Below, piece by piece: positions 8,397-16,601 of a DNA stretch of 64,000 nucleotides. The DNA lies in NCBI GenBank assembly GCA_963777095.1, contig CAVZOY010000006.1, positions 186,001 through 250,000 on the forward strand, written 5' to 3'. The stretch comes from CAVZOY01 sp963777095 (lineage in GTDB: Bacteria > Actinomycetota > Actinomycetes > Mycobacteriales > Geodermatophilaceae). The translations under genes and the position numbers were made by a program. The notes under the pieces were generated by a model, which was not told the origin of the DNA, made no database searches, and worked only from the letters and a program-made list of their open reading frames with translations. The number at the start of each line of letters is the position of its first letter. Position 1 is the first letter of the stretch.

Positions 8397-9100
8397 TCAG
8401 TCGCTGCCCCAGTGCGGTGGCCGGTCCTCCAGGTAGCGCCGGTCGTCGTCGGAGGCGGACGCCCGTTCACCCCAGCCGACGTCGAGGTCGTCGGGCGCGC
8501 GCTCCGCTGCCGCAGGAACCTGCGCCGGACGAGAGGCGGGGTCCGGAGGCAGTGGCTGTCCGAGGCCGTCGAGCACCTCGGCGCGCGGCAGAGCAGCGAC
8601 GACCCGGCCGGGACAGCGCGAGCTTGCTCCCCCGGGTGCCCGGAGCCGACGACCACCCAGCCCGCCGCGGCGACCGCGGCGTCGACGAGGACCGGCCAGC
8701 CTTCGGGCAGACCGATCGGCGTGATGCCGCCGTAGGCCATGCCGCTCTCGGCGACCGCCACGTCCTGCGGCGCGAACGACGCCTTGCGGGCGTCGAGGTG
8801 GCGCCGGACGAGCCCGTTGACGTCGGCGCGAGTGGTGGCGAGCACGAGGCAGGCGGCCAGCGTGGTGACCCCGGCGCGGCGGGCGGCGACCACGACGCAG
8901 TTGGCCGAGACCTCCGGCGGCACCGAGTACGCCTCGGTGAAGGCGGCGGTGTCGGCCAGGTCGTCGTCGATCCGCGCGACCCAGGCGGACCCGGGAAGGG
9001 TCCCGAGCGCGGCCGCGACCGGCGGCGCCAGGAGGTCGGGGTGCTCGTCCGCCGGGAGCCAGTCCAGCGAGCCCAGCCGGGGTGCGTCGGGATGCGTCAC
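8397..9100 (-). CDS. YbaK/EbsC-like aminoacyl-tRNA deacylase (two frameshifts)
   Basis: YbaK/aaRS-associated domain protein of the free-standing tRNA-editing family. The first 155 or so residues are intact: LADTAAFTEAYSVP, SANCVVVAARRAG, LVLATTRADVNGLVRRHLDARKASFA, ESGMAYGGITPIGLPEGWPVLVD and VVVGSGHPG. After GSGHPG the expected SKLAL and VVAALPRAEVLDGLG segments lie in the other two frames, so extra bases are inferred near 8625-8632 and 8601-8609; the repaired protein ends at TGA 8397. GTG 9100 is preceded by CAGGAT 6 nt upstream, suggesting a leaderless mRNA. Confidence 0.82.
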
Positions 9101-9184
9101 GCCCCGATCCTGCGGCACGGGACTGCGGGCGCCGGCGCCGGGGCGAACGCGCGGAACGTCCGACCGACCGGTCAGGATGAGCCC

Positions 9185-9544
9185 ATGATCGGACAGCTCC
9201 ACTCGGTCGTCATCGACGCACCGGACGCCTACGCGCTGGCCACCTTCTACGCCGACCTGCTGGGCATGGAGGTGAGCCGCGGCGGGCCCGGCGACGACTG
9301 GGTCGTCGTCACCGGTGCCGGCTATCGCCTCGCCTTCCAGCAGGCTCCGGACCTCCAGCCCCCCGACTGGCCGGACCCGGACCGCCCGCAGCAGTTCCAC
9401 CTCGACGTCCGGGTCGCCGACGTCGACGAGGCCGAGCCCAAGGTGCTGGCCCTGGGCGCGAAGCGGCTGCCCGGCGAGGGCGGGGACTTCCGCGTGTACG
9501 CCGACCCGGTCGGTCACCCCTTCTGCCTGGTGTGGGACGCGTGA
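9185..9544 (+). CDS. VOC-superfamily (glyoxalase-like) protein
   Basis: A 119-aa single-domain vicinal-oxygen-chelate fold protein: IGQLHSVVIDAPDAYALATFYADLLGMEVS, then QFHLDVRVADVDEAE and FRVYADPVGHPFCLVWDA. The paired beta-alpha-beta-beta-beta pattern is clear, but the metal ligands are not conserved enough to assign an enzyme. CAGGAT lies 6 nt upstream of the ATG (leaderless pattern). Its stop overlaps the start of the thioesterase gene (GTGA). Confidence 0.85.
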   Translation: MIGQLHSVVIDAPDAYALATFYADLLGMEVSRGGPGDDWVVVTGAGYRLAFQQAPDLQPPDWPDPDRPQQFHLDVRVADVDEAEPKVLALGAKRLPGEGGDFRVYADPVGHPFCLVWDA

Positions 9545-9984
9545 GCGCCGACGGGTCCCCGGGCCTGCCCGACCTCGATCTCGACGTCAACGCCTTCGGT
9601 CGGGCGACCGGCCTCCGGCTGACGGCCGCGAGCGGCGATCGCGTGACCGGGGTGCTGGAGGTCGGACCGGAGCAGCACACGCCCTGGGGTGTCGTGCACG
9701 GCGGCGTCTACTGCGCGGCCGTCGAGGCGACGGCCAGCGTCGGTGCCAGTGCCGCGGTCACCGCCGACGGGCGCTTCGCCGTCGGCGTCAACAACAACAC
9801 CGACTTCATCCGCGCCACCACCGAGGGCCGCCTCGACGTCGTCGCGGAGCCGATCCAGCAGGGCCGCACCCAGCAGCTGTGGCAGGTGCTGATCACCCGG
9901 GCCGACGACGGTGCGCTGGTGGCCCGCGGCCAGGTGCGGCTGCAGAACATCCGGCTGCCCGGCAACCGCCCCTCGTCGGGTTAG
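9541..9984 (+). CDS. PaaI-family hotdog thioesterase
   Basis: A 147-aa hotdog-fold acyl-CoA thioesterase. The active-site region TPWGVVHGGVYCAAVEATASVGA has the HGG motif followed by the acidic residue of the PaaI family; NNNTDFIRATTEGRLDVVAEPIQQGRTQQLWQV is the typical second half. It is coupled to the VOC gene by a 4-bp overlap and converges with the next gene, sharing stop-codon bases at 9982-9983. Confidence 0.9.
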   Translation: MSADGSPGLPDLDLDVNAFGRATGLRLTAASGDRVTGVLEVGPEQHTPWGVVHGGVYCAAVEATASVGASAAVTADGRFAVGVNNNTDFIRATTEGRLDVVAEPIQQGRTQQLWQVLITRADDGALVARGQVRLQNIRLPGNRPSSG

Positions 9985-10901
9985 TCGCGGCGGACGACGT
10001 CCGGGTCCAGGAGCACGCGGAACAGCGCGCGCGGGTCCTGCAGGGTGGCGGGCGGACGGGCCGAGGAGCGCGGGACGACGCGGTCCCAGCGAGCCGGACG
10101 CCGGTGCGGGAGCAGCTCGCGGCCCTGGAAGAGGTAGTCGCCCACGACCTCGCCGAGCAGCAGGCCGGCGCCGTGCTCGACCGGCAGCGCGACGGGGTCG
10201 CCCGGCCGCACCTCGTCCAGGAAGGCCGACAGCTGGCGGAGGTCCTTCGCCGGTCGTCGCCCCGACAGCTCCTTGGACAGCGCCCGCAGCTCGGCGGGCC
10301 CGAGCCCGGTGGCGTCGACGTCGATGCCCGCCTGGATGCCCAGGCCGACCACACCGGCCATCACGCACGCACCGAGCTCCGCGTGCGCCCGCGGCCGCAC
10401 CACCCAGACCGGGACGCCGTGCGGGGCGGGCGGCGCCGGCACGTCGTCCGGCTCCGGCCACACGTAGGGCAGGTCGTCGGGCTCCCCGGCGAACCGCTCG
10501 GCGAAGGCCGCCCGGTAGAAGCCGGCGTCCTTGGCCAGCAGGTTCGACCGGTGCGAGCGGTGGATCTCCTCGTTGCCGATCCAGCTCGGCAGCAGCCCGG
10601 CGGCGGCGAGCTCGTCCTGGGACGACGCGGCGAACTCCGGCGCGAACTCGGCGATCAGCGTGTCCGTGCTGTCGGCGAAGCCGCGGGCGCGCCACTCGCG
10701 GACCATCGCCCGTCCGTAGACGACGAGCGCCGCCGTCCGACCGCGCCACATGCGGACGACGGGGTGCGAGACCCAGCCGTAGTCGGGCAGCTCCAGCGCC
10801 CGGAGCACCTGCAGGGTCTCGACCCGCTGCTTGCCCAGTCGCGGGGAGTCCAGCAGCCGCGCGCTCTCGTCGAAGTCGGCCACCGGCAGGAAGGTCTGCA
10901 T
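9981..10901 (-). CDS. MSMEG_6728-type (pyrimidine-dimer glycosylase-like) protein fused to a reader-like domain
   Basis: A 306-aa two-part protein. Residues 1 to about 140 match the MSMEG_6728/pyrimidine-dimer-DNA-glycosylase-related family: MQTFLPVADFDESARLLDSPRLGKQRVE, GWVSHPVVRMWRGRTAALVVYG and PSWIGNEEIHRSHRSNLLAKD. From about residue 165 a second domain starts with VPVWVVRPRAHAELGACV, includes LRQLSAFLDEVRPGDPVALPV, and ends with a basic VVPRSS-then-FRVLL pattern that resembles the modified-base-reader (EVE-like/Mrr N-terminal) modules of restriction systems. The second assignment is by pattern memory only. CAGGAT lies 8 nt upstream of the ATG. Confidence 0.7.
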   Translation of the reverse strand: MQTFLPVADFDESARLLDSPRLGKQRVETLQVLRALELPDYGWVSHPVVRMWRGRTAALVVYGRAMVREWRARGFADSTDTLIAEFAPEFAASSQDELAAAGLLPSWIGNEEIHRSHRSNLLAKDAGFYRAAFAERFAGEPDDLPYVWPEPDDVPAPPAPHGVPVWVVRPRAHAELGACVMAGVVGLGIQAGIDVDATGLGPAELRALSKELSGRRPAKDLRQLSAFLDEVRPGDPVALPVEHGAGLLLGEVVGDYLFQGRELLPHRRPARWDRVVPRSSARPPATLQDPRALFRVLLDPDVVRRD

Positions 10902-10940
10902 CGACCGCCATCCTGCGGCACCCCCGCGGGCGGCGCCGGG

Positions 10941-11255
10941 TCAGTCGGCGTCGAGCCGGGCCAGCGCCTCGTCCCAGCGGGTGCGCCGTTCGGCCGGTTC
11001 CTGGTCCCACCAGGCGGGCCCTCGCTCGCCCAGGCCGGTCTTCGCCAGCTGGACGCGGGAACGGGCCGCGCGCTCGGCGTCGCCGTCCCCGGCGCGGACG
11101 GCCGTCCCGACCGCGGACCGTGCCGCGCCCAGGTGGTGCAGCAACCGGGCGCGCACCTCGTCGGGCAGCTCGGGGTCCGCGGCGCGCCATCGGCGGCCGT
11201 CGACGATCAGCCAGCGCCCGTCGTCGGTGCGCTGGACGTCCCGACGCGATGCCAC
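10941..11255 (-). CDS. Conserved actinobacterial hypothetical protein
   Basis: A 104-aa soluble, charged protein (MASRRDVQRTDDGRWLIVDGRRWRAADPELPDEVR, then a helical Ala/Arg-rich stretch and GERGPAWWDQEPAERRTRWDEAL). Similar short proteins, sometimes fused to DUF3253 and sometimes auto-annotated as biopolymer transporter Tol, occur widely in actinobacteria; nothing here supports a transport role. It lies 8 bp upstream-to-stop of the sirtuin gene on the opposite side, all on the minus strand, so 10.9-12.1 kb may be one unit transcribed sirtuin-first. Confidence 0.7.
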   Translation of the reverse strand: MASRRDVQRTDDGRWLIVDGRRWRAADPELPDEVRARLLHHLGAARSAVGTAVRAGDGDAERAARSRVQLAKTGLGERGPAWWDQEPAERRTRWDEALARLDAD

Positions 11256-11263
11256 CGGACAGC

Positions 11264-12124
11264 TCAGCCGGCGAGCCGTCGGGCCAGCTCCGGCAGCACG
11301 TCGCCGAGGGGCGCGTCGACGCGCACGTCGGCCTTGGCGTCACCACGCGTGGGACCGACGTTGACGATGGCCACCGGGATGCCCAGCTTGTCGGCGCGCA
11401 GCACGAAGCGGTAGCCGCTCATCACGGTCAGGGACGAGCCGAGGACGAGCAGGCAGGCGGCGTCCTCGACCCGCACGAAGCAGTCGTCGACACGGTTGCG
11501 CGGCACCGTCTCGCCGAAGAAGACGACGTCCGGCTTCAGCGGGCCGGCGCCGCAGGCCAGGCAGTCGACCATCACGAACCCGTCGAGCAGCTCGTCGGGG
11601 AGCTCGGCGTCGCCGTCGGGGTTCACCTCGTCGACGTGCGGGCCGAAGTGCGGGTTCGCCGCCCGCAGCCGGACGTCGAGCTCGGCCCGGTCTGCGACGT
11701 CGCCGCAGCCGAGGCAGACGGTCCGGTCCAGGCCGCCGTGCAGCTCGACGACCTCCCGCGCCCCGGCCGCCTGGTGCAGGCCGTCGACGTTCTGCGTGAT
11801 GACGTCCGCGACCACGCCGGCGCGCTGGAGCGTCGCGACGGCGGAGTGCCCGGCGTTGGGGCGGGCCGCGCGGATCTGCCGCCAGCCGACGAAGCTCCGC
11901 GCCCAGTAGCGGTGCCGGCCGCGGGGGTCGCGGGTGAAGGTCTGGTAGGTCATCGGCGTGTGCCGGCGCAGCGACCCGGTGGCGCCCCGGTAGTCCGGGA
12001 TGCCCGAGTCGGTGGACAGCCCGGCGCCCGAGAGCACGACGACGTCCCCGTCGGCGACGAGATCCGTGAGTGCGTCGAGGCCGGTCGCCGTCGGGAGCAG
12101 GGCGGGGACCGGCGCGACGCTCAC
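11264..12124 (-). CDS. NAD-dependent protein deacetylase, Sir2 family
   Basis: A 286-aa sirtuin removing acyl groups from lysines at the cost of NAD. All core motifs are visible: GAGLSTDSGIPDYRG (NAD binding), TQNVDGLHQAAG, catalytic His in VVELHGG, two zinc CxxC pairs (CLGCGD and CLACG), VVFFGETVP, and LVLGSSLTVMSGY. The length and insertions suggest a class II/SIR4-like bacterial sirtuin. GTG 12124 is the first plausible start; a GGGGGA run abuts it. It is 8 bp from the following small gene, suggesting co-transcription. Confidence 0.93.
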   Translation of the reverse strand: MSVAPVPALLPTATGLDALTDLVADGDVVVLSGAGLSTDSGIPDYRGATGSLRRHTPMTYQTFTRDPRGRHRYWARSFVGWRQIRAARPNAGHSAVATLQRAGVVADVITQNVDGLHQAAGAREVVELHGGLDRTVCLGCGDVADRAELDVRLRAANPHFGPHVDEVNPDGDAELPDELLDGFVMVDCLACGAGPLKPDVVFFGETVPRNRVDDCFVRVEDAACLLVLGSSLTVMSGYRFVLRADKLGIPVAIVNVGPTRGDAKADVRVDAPLGDVLPELARRLAG

Positions 12125-12162
12125 TCCCCCATGGTGCCGCGCGATCCGGCAGCGCGCCGCCG

Positions 12163-12540
12163 TCAGCCCGCCGCCTCCTCCGTGTTCAGGTAGTCGCAGC
12201 GGAAGCGGGCCTGGGCCATCGCCTCGGTGAAGCGCGGCTCCCACTCGGGATCGGCGGCGGTGATCGTGGCGAACACCCGCTCCTCGAGGACGAGCGGCCA
12301 GCCGTCCGGCCCGGTGCACGAGCGGCGCAGCAGCACGCGCGTCACGCCGTCCTGCTCGTCGTGGGCGGCCGCCCACCGGGCCGCCTCGAGCGAGCGGGCG
12401 AACTCCGCCCTCCGGCGCCCCGGCAACCGGACGCCGCGCCGCCCCGACGGGAGTGCGGGCGTCGTGGCCCGCGCCACCAGCACGGCGAGTGCGGCGAGGG
12501 CGACGACCAGCACCAGCAGCCAGGCCAGGGCTCCGATCAC
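12163..12540 (-). CDS. Small single-span membrane protein, unknown function
   Basis: About 125 aa from a GTG at 12540. An N-terminal hydrophobic helix (IGALAWLLVLVVALAALAVLVA) is followed by a basic stretch and a soluble region (SLEAARWAAAHDEQDGVTRVLLRRS, RFTEAMAQARFRCDYLN). I do not recognise a family. The gene runs toward the sirtuin with a 38-bp gap and is divergent from the TRIC gene. The start is uncertain because no strong ribosome-binding site is visible. Confidence 0.6.
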   Translation of the reverse strand: MIGALAWLLVLVVALAALAVLVARATTPALPSGRRGVRLPGRRRAEFARSLEAARWAAAHDEQDGVTRVLLRRSCTGPDGWPLVLEERVFATITAADPEWEPRFTEAMAQARFRCDYLNTEEAAG

Positions 12541-12634
12541 GTGCTCACGGTAGATCGCCGACCGCCCGCGAGGAGGCCCCTGCGCGTCGACCGCCATCCT
12601 GGTCGTCGGTCGACGACGAGGAGAGCGGGCACGG

Positions 12635-13294
12635 ATGGCGGTTCCGGACGAGGCGATCACCGAGACCTTCCGCGTCATCGACCTGACGGGAGTGTTCGCC
12701 AACGCCGTCCTGGGCGGGGTGATGGCGCGGGCGGAGCGGCTCGATCCGGTCGGGTTCGCGGTGCTCGCCATCCTGTCCGGCCTGGGTGGCGGGCTCATCC
12801 GCGACACCCTCCTGCAGCGGGGGACGCCGGTCGCCCTCGTCGACATCTCCTACGTGCTGACCGCGCTGGCCGGTGCGGCGCTGGCCTTCGTGCTGTACGT
12901 GGAGGGTCGCGCGTGGGACCGGGTGTTCCCGTTCGTCGACGCGCTGGCGATCGGGTGCTGGGCGGCCGTCGGCGCACAGAAGACGCTGTCCTTCGGGCTC
13001 GGCTGGCTGCCGGCCGTGCTGCTCGGGACGATCACCGCCGTCGGCGGCGGCATGGTGCGCGACGTCGTGCTGCGCCGGATCCCGGCCATCTTCGGCGGCA
13101 CGACGCTCTACGCGACCTCTGCGCTGGTGGCCAGCGGCGTCATGGTGCTGCTCTACCGGCTGGGGCATCCGACGGTCGGCCTCGTCGTGGCCACGCTGAC
13201 CGGCGCGGGTCTGACGCTCCTCGCCCGCTGGCGGAACTGGCAGCTGCCCGAGGCCTACGTCTGGCGGCCGGGCAGACGGCCCCGCGGCGGCTGA
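12635..13294 (+). CDS. Trimeric intracellular cation (TRIC)/UPF0126 family channel
   Basis: A 219-aa polytopic protein with about seven hydrophobic helices made of two internal repeats. Each repeat carries the family glycine-rich motif: LGGGLIRDTLL in the first and VGGGMVRDVVL in the second. Prokaryotic members are homotrimeric K+-conducting channels related to animal TRIC. Its ATG follows a GAGGAGAG ribosome-binding site. It is divergent from the small membrane gene and convergent with tRNA-Arg. Confidence 0.9.
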   Translation: MAVPDEAITETFRVIDLTGVFANAVLGGVMARAERLDPVGFAVLAILSGLGGGLIRDTLLQRGTPVALVDISYVLTALAGAALAFVLYVEGRAWDRVFPFVDALAIGCWAAVGAQKTLSFGLGWLPAVLLGTITAVGGGMVRDVVLRRIPAIFGGTTLYATSALVASGVMVLLYRLGHPTVGLVVATLTGAGLTLLARWRNWQLPEAYVWRPGRRPRGG

Positions 13295-13310
13295 TCGACG
13301 AGAGACAGGG

Positions 13311-13383
13311 TGGCCCCGAGAGGATTCGAACCTCCGACACACGGTTTAGGAAACCGTTGCTCTATCCCCTGAGCTACGGGGCC
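13311..13383 (-). tRNA. tRNA-Arg (anticodon CCU)
   Basis: On the minus strand, 73 nt fold as a cloverleaf: acceptor GGCCCCG/CGGGGCC plus discriminator A, D-arm GCTC..GAGC, anticodon stem ACGGT/ACCGT around loop TTCCTAA (anticodon CCT), and T-arm GGAGG-TTCGAAT-CCTCT. It decodes AGG. The 3' CCA is not encoded (CCC follows the discriminator). No integrase or repeated 3' end is nearby. Confidence 0.97.
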
Positions 13384-13455
13384 GCGGGCCGGCCCGACCA
13401 GGCACCGGCACGTGCCGGCCATCCTGTCACGACGGCCGCGCGGCCCGAGATGAGC

Positions 13456-14146
13456 TCAGTCGGTCACGGTGAGGGAGCCGCACCACTCGGTGCCGTCGTC
13501 TCCCGTCTGGCAGATCCGGTACCTCCCCGGCGTCGCGGTGTCCGGGACGACGAGCGTCACCGGGCCGTCCTTCAGCTCGCGGATGTCGTCCAGGGTCTCC
13601 GGGCTGTCCGCCGGCCGGTACAGCGGCTCACCGCTCTCCCTGGCGACGTCGGCGTCCAGCAAGGACGAACAGCGACTCCCACGCTCCGTCCGTCGAACGC
13701 TCGAGGGACCACTCCGCGCCGAAGGCGACATCCGGAGGGACGTCGACCGCCACCCTGTCGCCGGGCCCCGCCACGTCGGGGGTCACGACGGCGGGGACAG
13801 CTGCCGCGGTCGCGGCGTCCTCGTCGGCGGTGTCGCCGCCCGACTCGGTCCCCGGCGCCAACTCCTCGCCGCCGCCGGCGCCGCCGCCGGCATCGTCGGC
13901 GGCCTCGCCGGCCGCCGAGTCGGCGGTGGAACCACCGATCGAGGGAAGGTCCAGGACGACGGCGGCCACCGATCCCCCGCCGACCACCGCCGCGGCCGCC
14001 GCCGCGATGGCGAACATCCGGACCCGCCCGCTCCGGTGCCCGCGCAGTGCCTCGCCGGCGTCCACGATCCGCCGCACCGGCGCCGGCCCGGGGGTCACCC
14101 GATCGCCGAGCTGCTGCAGCAGCTGGGTCAGCTCCCGCTCCTCCAT
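13456..14146 (-). CDS. Membrane-anchored anti-sigma-like protein (frameshifted)
   Basis: About 230 aa. The N-terminal cytoplasmic part begins MEERELTQLLQQLGDRVTPG; one membrane helix (FAIAAAAAAVVGGGSVAAVVL) is followed by an extracytoplasmic Ala/Gly/Glu/Asp-rich linker and a beta-sandwich-like region (PGDRVAVDVPPDVAFGAEWSLE, then TLVVPDTATPGRYRICQTG). The frame breaks near 13660; the C-terminal 60 or so residues, with Cys residues and the stop at 13456, continue in another frame. Its ATG overlaps the sigma-factor stop (TGATG), a classic sigma/anti-sigma arrangement. It has no recognisable zinc-binding anti-sigma motif, so the anti-sigma role is inferred from position and topology. Confidence 0.72.
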
Positions 14147-14647
14147 CACGCGATCCCTCCGGTCAGCGCGGCGAGCCCGGGGTCCGCGGCGAGGGCGTCC
14201 AGCGCCCGGGCCAGCCGGCTCTTGACGGTGCCGTTCGGGACGCCGAGCGCCTCCGCGGTCTCCCGCTCCGACAGCTGCGCGTAGTAGCGCAGCACCACGA
14301 CCTGCCGCTGTCCCGGCGCTGAGCCGGTCGAGGGCCCGGCGCATGACGTCGGCACCGTCCACGGCCTCGAGTCCGTCGTCCGAAGGCCGGTCCACGAACT
14401 CGGTCGGCGCCTCACCCCACCAGCGCCGCCGCCGACTGTCCCGGTGCGCGTTGACCAGCATCCGGTAGACGTAGCCGTCCCGGTTGTCCGCCGCGGTCAC
14501 CTTCGACCAGGCGGCGTAGCAGCGCACCAACGTCGTCTGCGCCACGTCCTCCGCCTCCGCACGGCTGCACCCCAGTAGGACGGCCGAGCGGACCAGCACC
14601 GGCCAGCGCTCGGTCACGAAGGCCTCGAACCCGGCCTCGTCGTCCAC
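14146..14647 (-). CDS. ECF RNA polymerase sigma factor, SigE family (frameshifted)
   Basis: About 166 aa. Region 2: FEAFVTERWPVLVRSAVLLGCSRAEAEDVAQTTLVRCYAAWSKV, followed by RDGYVYRMLVNAHRDSRRRRW. Region 4 in the shifted frame: GQRQVVVLRYYAQLSERETAEALGVPNGTVKSRLARAL, a clear sigma4 helix-turn-helix. One extra base near 14312 (a TCCCGG run) separates DRLSAG from QRQVVV. This matches the actinobacterial SigE family of small ECF factors. GTG 14647 has AGGAGA just upstream. It is co-transcribed with the downstream membrane protein through a one-base stop/start overlap. Confidence 0.88.
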
Positions 14648-14679
14648 CCGGTCTCCTGTCGGTCGATGTCACGCGTGCT

Positions 14680-14706
14680 GACGGGTCGCGCCACCCGTCC
14701 GGTTCC
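14680..14706 (-). promoter_or_regulatory. Candidate ECF-type promoter of the sigma operon
   Basis: On the minus strand GGAAC (14706-14702) is followed after 18 nt by CGTC (14683-14680), the general shape of ECF-sigma promoters, 33 nt before the sigma GTG. It would fit autoregulation. A similar GGAAC-N16-CGTC pair faces the other way at 14742-14766 ahead of the GNAT gene. Both are short matches in GC-rich DNA and could be chance. Confidence 0.35.
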
Positions 14707-14863
14707 ATCGGCGCCCAGGATCCTGCGAAAGGCCGCGACCGGGAACACCCGCCACACACGACGCGTCAGTACCGGATGACAGGTTCCGCCACGAGTACGG
14801 GATAGCGTCTCGGGGAACACGACCTCTCCCCGGCAACGGCGCCGGCGACGGAAGGTGGCACGG

Positions 14864-15184
14864 ATGAACGCGACGGTTGTGGACGTCCCCGACCGGGGAC
14901 GCTTCGAGATCCGGGTCGACGACAAGGTCGTCGGGCTCGCCAGCTACCACGTCGAGAACGGCACGATGACGCTGCCGCACACCGAGGTGGACCCCAGCAT
15001 GGGCGGCCGCGGCCTGGGCACCACGCTCGTCGCCGCGGTCCTCGACGCCGCCCGCGAGCGCGGACTGCACGTGCTGCCCTACTGCTCCTTCGTGCGCCGC
15101 TACATCCAGCAGCACCCCGAGCTGACCGATCTCGTCGCCGAGCCCGACCGCGAGCACTTCGGTCTGGTCACCGCCGACCGCTGA
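14864..15184 (+). CDS. YidJ-like GNAT-fold N-acetyltransferase
   Basis: A 106-aa minimal Gcn5-related acetyltransferase of the short YidJ-like type: FEIRVDDKVVGLASYHVENGTMTLPHTEVDPSMGGRGLGTTLVAAVLDAARERGLHVLPYCSFVRRYIQQHPE. The RGLGTTL stretch is the acetyl-CoA pyrophosphate loop. ATG 14864 has GGAAGG 8 nt upstream and is preferred over GTG 14855. The acceptor is unknown. It is divergent from the sigma operon and 37 bp before the photolyase gene. Confidence 0.88.
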   Translation: MNATVVDVPDRGRFEIRVDDKVVGLASYHVENGTMTLPHTEVDPSMGGRGLGTTLVAAVLDAARERGLHVLPYCSFVRRYIQQHPELTDLVAEPDREHFGLVTADR

Positions 15185-15221
15185 CGGGCGATCCGGTCGC
15201 GCCCGACCTAACGTGAGGCCG

Positions 15222-16601
15222 GTGCCGACCTCGCTGCTGTGGTTCCGCCGCGACCTGCGGCTGAGCGACCACCCCGCCCTGCTGGCCGCCCGTGACGACG
15301 CCGGCCGCGACGGCTCCGTCGTCCCGGTGTTCGTCGTCGATCCGCGGCTGTGGGAGCCGTCGGGCGCACCGCGCCGCCGGTTCCTCCTGGACTGCCTGGC
15401 CGCGCTCGACGGCGACCTCGACGGCGCGCTCGTCCTCCGGCGCGGCGACCCCGCCACGGTGATCCCCGCGCTGGCGGACGAGGTCGGCGCGGACAGCGTG
15501 CACGTCAGCGCCGACACCGGCCCCTACGGGCGGCAGCGCGACGAGGCGGTCGACCAGGGGCTCGGCGACGTCCCCCTGGTGCGCACCGGCTCGCCGTACG
15601 CGATCACCCCTGGCCGGGTGACCAAGGACGACGGGACGCCGTTCCGCGTCTTCTCCCCCTTCGCCCGCGCCTGGCGGGCGCACGGCTGGCACTCCCCGGC
15701 ACTGCGCCCGAGATCCGTCCCCTGGGCCACCGGCGTCCGCTCCGACGACCCGCTGCCGCGCCCCGAGACCGAGGCCCGGCTGCCCGCCGCCGGGGAGGCA
15801 GCGGCGCGCGCCGCGTGGCGGCGGTTCCGCGACGAGCGCCTGCCCGGCTACCGCGACGCCCGCAACCTGCCGGGGACGGACGGCACGAGCCGGCTGTCGG
15901 CCTACCTGAAGTACGGCTGCGTGCACCCGCGCACTCTGCTGGCCGAACTCGCCGACCCCGAGCTGCGCGGCTCGGCGCGCGAGGGCGTGGAGACCTACGA
16001 GAACGAGCTGGCCTGGCGGGAGTTCTACGCCGACGTCCTCTGGCACCGGCCGGAGACGCACAAGGAGGCCTTCGACGGGCGGATGGCACGGCTGGACTAC
16101 GACCGTGGCAAGGACGCCGACGAGCACTTCGCCGCCTGGGCCGAGGGTCGCACCGGATTCCCGATCGTCGACGCCGGCATGCGGCAGCTACGCGGCGAGG
16201 CCTGGGTGCACAACCGCGTGCGGATGATCGTGGCGTCGTTCCTCACCAAGGATCTGCACGTCGACTGGTGGCGCGGCGCCCGCTTCTTCCTCCAGCACCT
16301 CGTCGACGGCGATCTGGCCAGCAACAACCACGGCTGGCAGTGGGTGGCCGGCACCGGCACCGACGCCTCGCCGTACTACCGGGTCTTCAACCCGGTCACC
16401 CAGGGCAAGAAGTTCGACCCGGACGGCGCCTACGTGCGCCGGTGGGTGCCGGAGCTCCGCGACGTGCCGGCGAAGTACGTCCACGAGCCCTGGCTGTCGC
16501 CGGACGGCGTCCCGGCGGGCTACCCCGAGCCGATCGTCGACCACGCGCACGAGCGCCGGGTCGCCCTCGACCGCTACGGGCGGGTGCGCGCCGGTGCCTG
16601 A
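15222..16601 (+). CDS. phr: Deoxyribodipyrimidine photolyase (class I)
   Basis: A 459-aa FAD-dependent photolyase that splits cyclobutane pyrimidine dimers with light. N-terminal alpha/beta antenna domain: LLWFRRDLRLSDHPAL. C-terminal FAD domain: GTSRLSAYLKYGCVHPRTLL, ENELAWREFYADVLWHRPE, GFPIVDAGMRQLRGEAWVHNRVRMIVASFLTKDLHVDWWRG, LASNNHGWQWVAGTGTDASPYYRVFNP. The tryptophans of the electron-transfer chain lie in these blocks. GTG 15222 is chosen because TAACGT ends 7 nt upstream and the family N-terminus starts here; GTG 15213 would add three residues. It overlaps nei by 8 bp. Confidence 0.95.
   Translation: MPTSLLWFRRDLRLSDHPALLAARDDAGRDGSVVPVFVVDPRLWEPSGAPRRRFLLDCLAALDGDLDGALVLRRGDPATVIPALADEVGADSVHVSADTGPYGRQRDEAVDQGLGDVPLVRTGSPYAITPGRVTKDDGTPFRVFSPFARAWRAHGWHSPALRPRSVPWATGVRSDDPLPRPETEARLPAAGEAAARAAWRRFRDERLPGYRDARNLPGTDGTSRLSAYLKYGCVHPRTLLAELADPELRGSAREGVETYENELAWREFYADVLWHRPETHKEAFDGRMARLDYDRGKDADEHFAAWAEGRTGFPIVDAGMRQLRGEAWVHNRVRMIVASFLTKDLHVDWWRGARFFLQHLVDGDLASNNHGWQWVAGTGTDASPYYRVFNPVTQGKKFDPDGAYVRRWVPELRDVPAKYVHEPWLSPDGVPAGYPEPIVDHAHERRVALDRYGRVRAGA

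Noticed and set aside
13311..13383. tRNA-Arg as an integration (att) site
   Set aside because: No integrase, no duplicated tRNA 3' end, and flanking genes are ordinary core genes.
14742..14766. GGAAC-N16-CGTC as a firm ECF promoter for the GNAT gene
   Set aside because: The motif is short and GC-rich and lies about 100 nt upstream; TAGCGT at about 14800 is an equally good -10. Kept only as a hypothesis.
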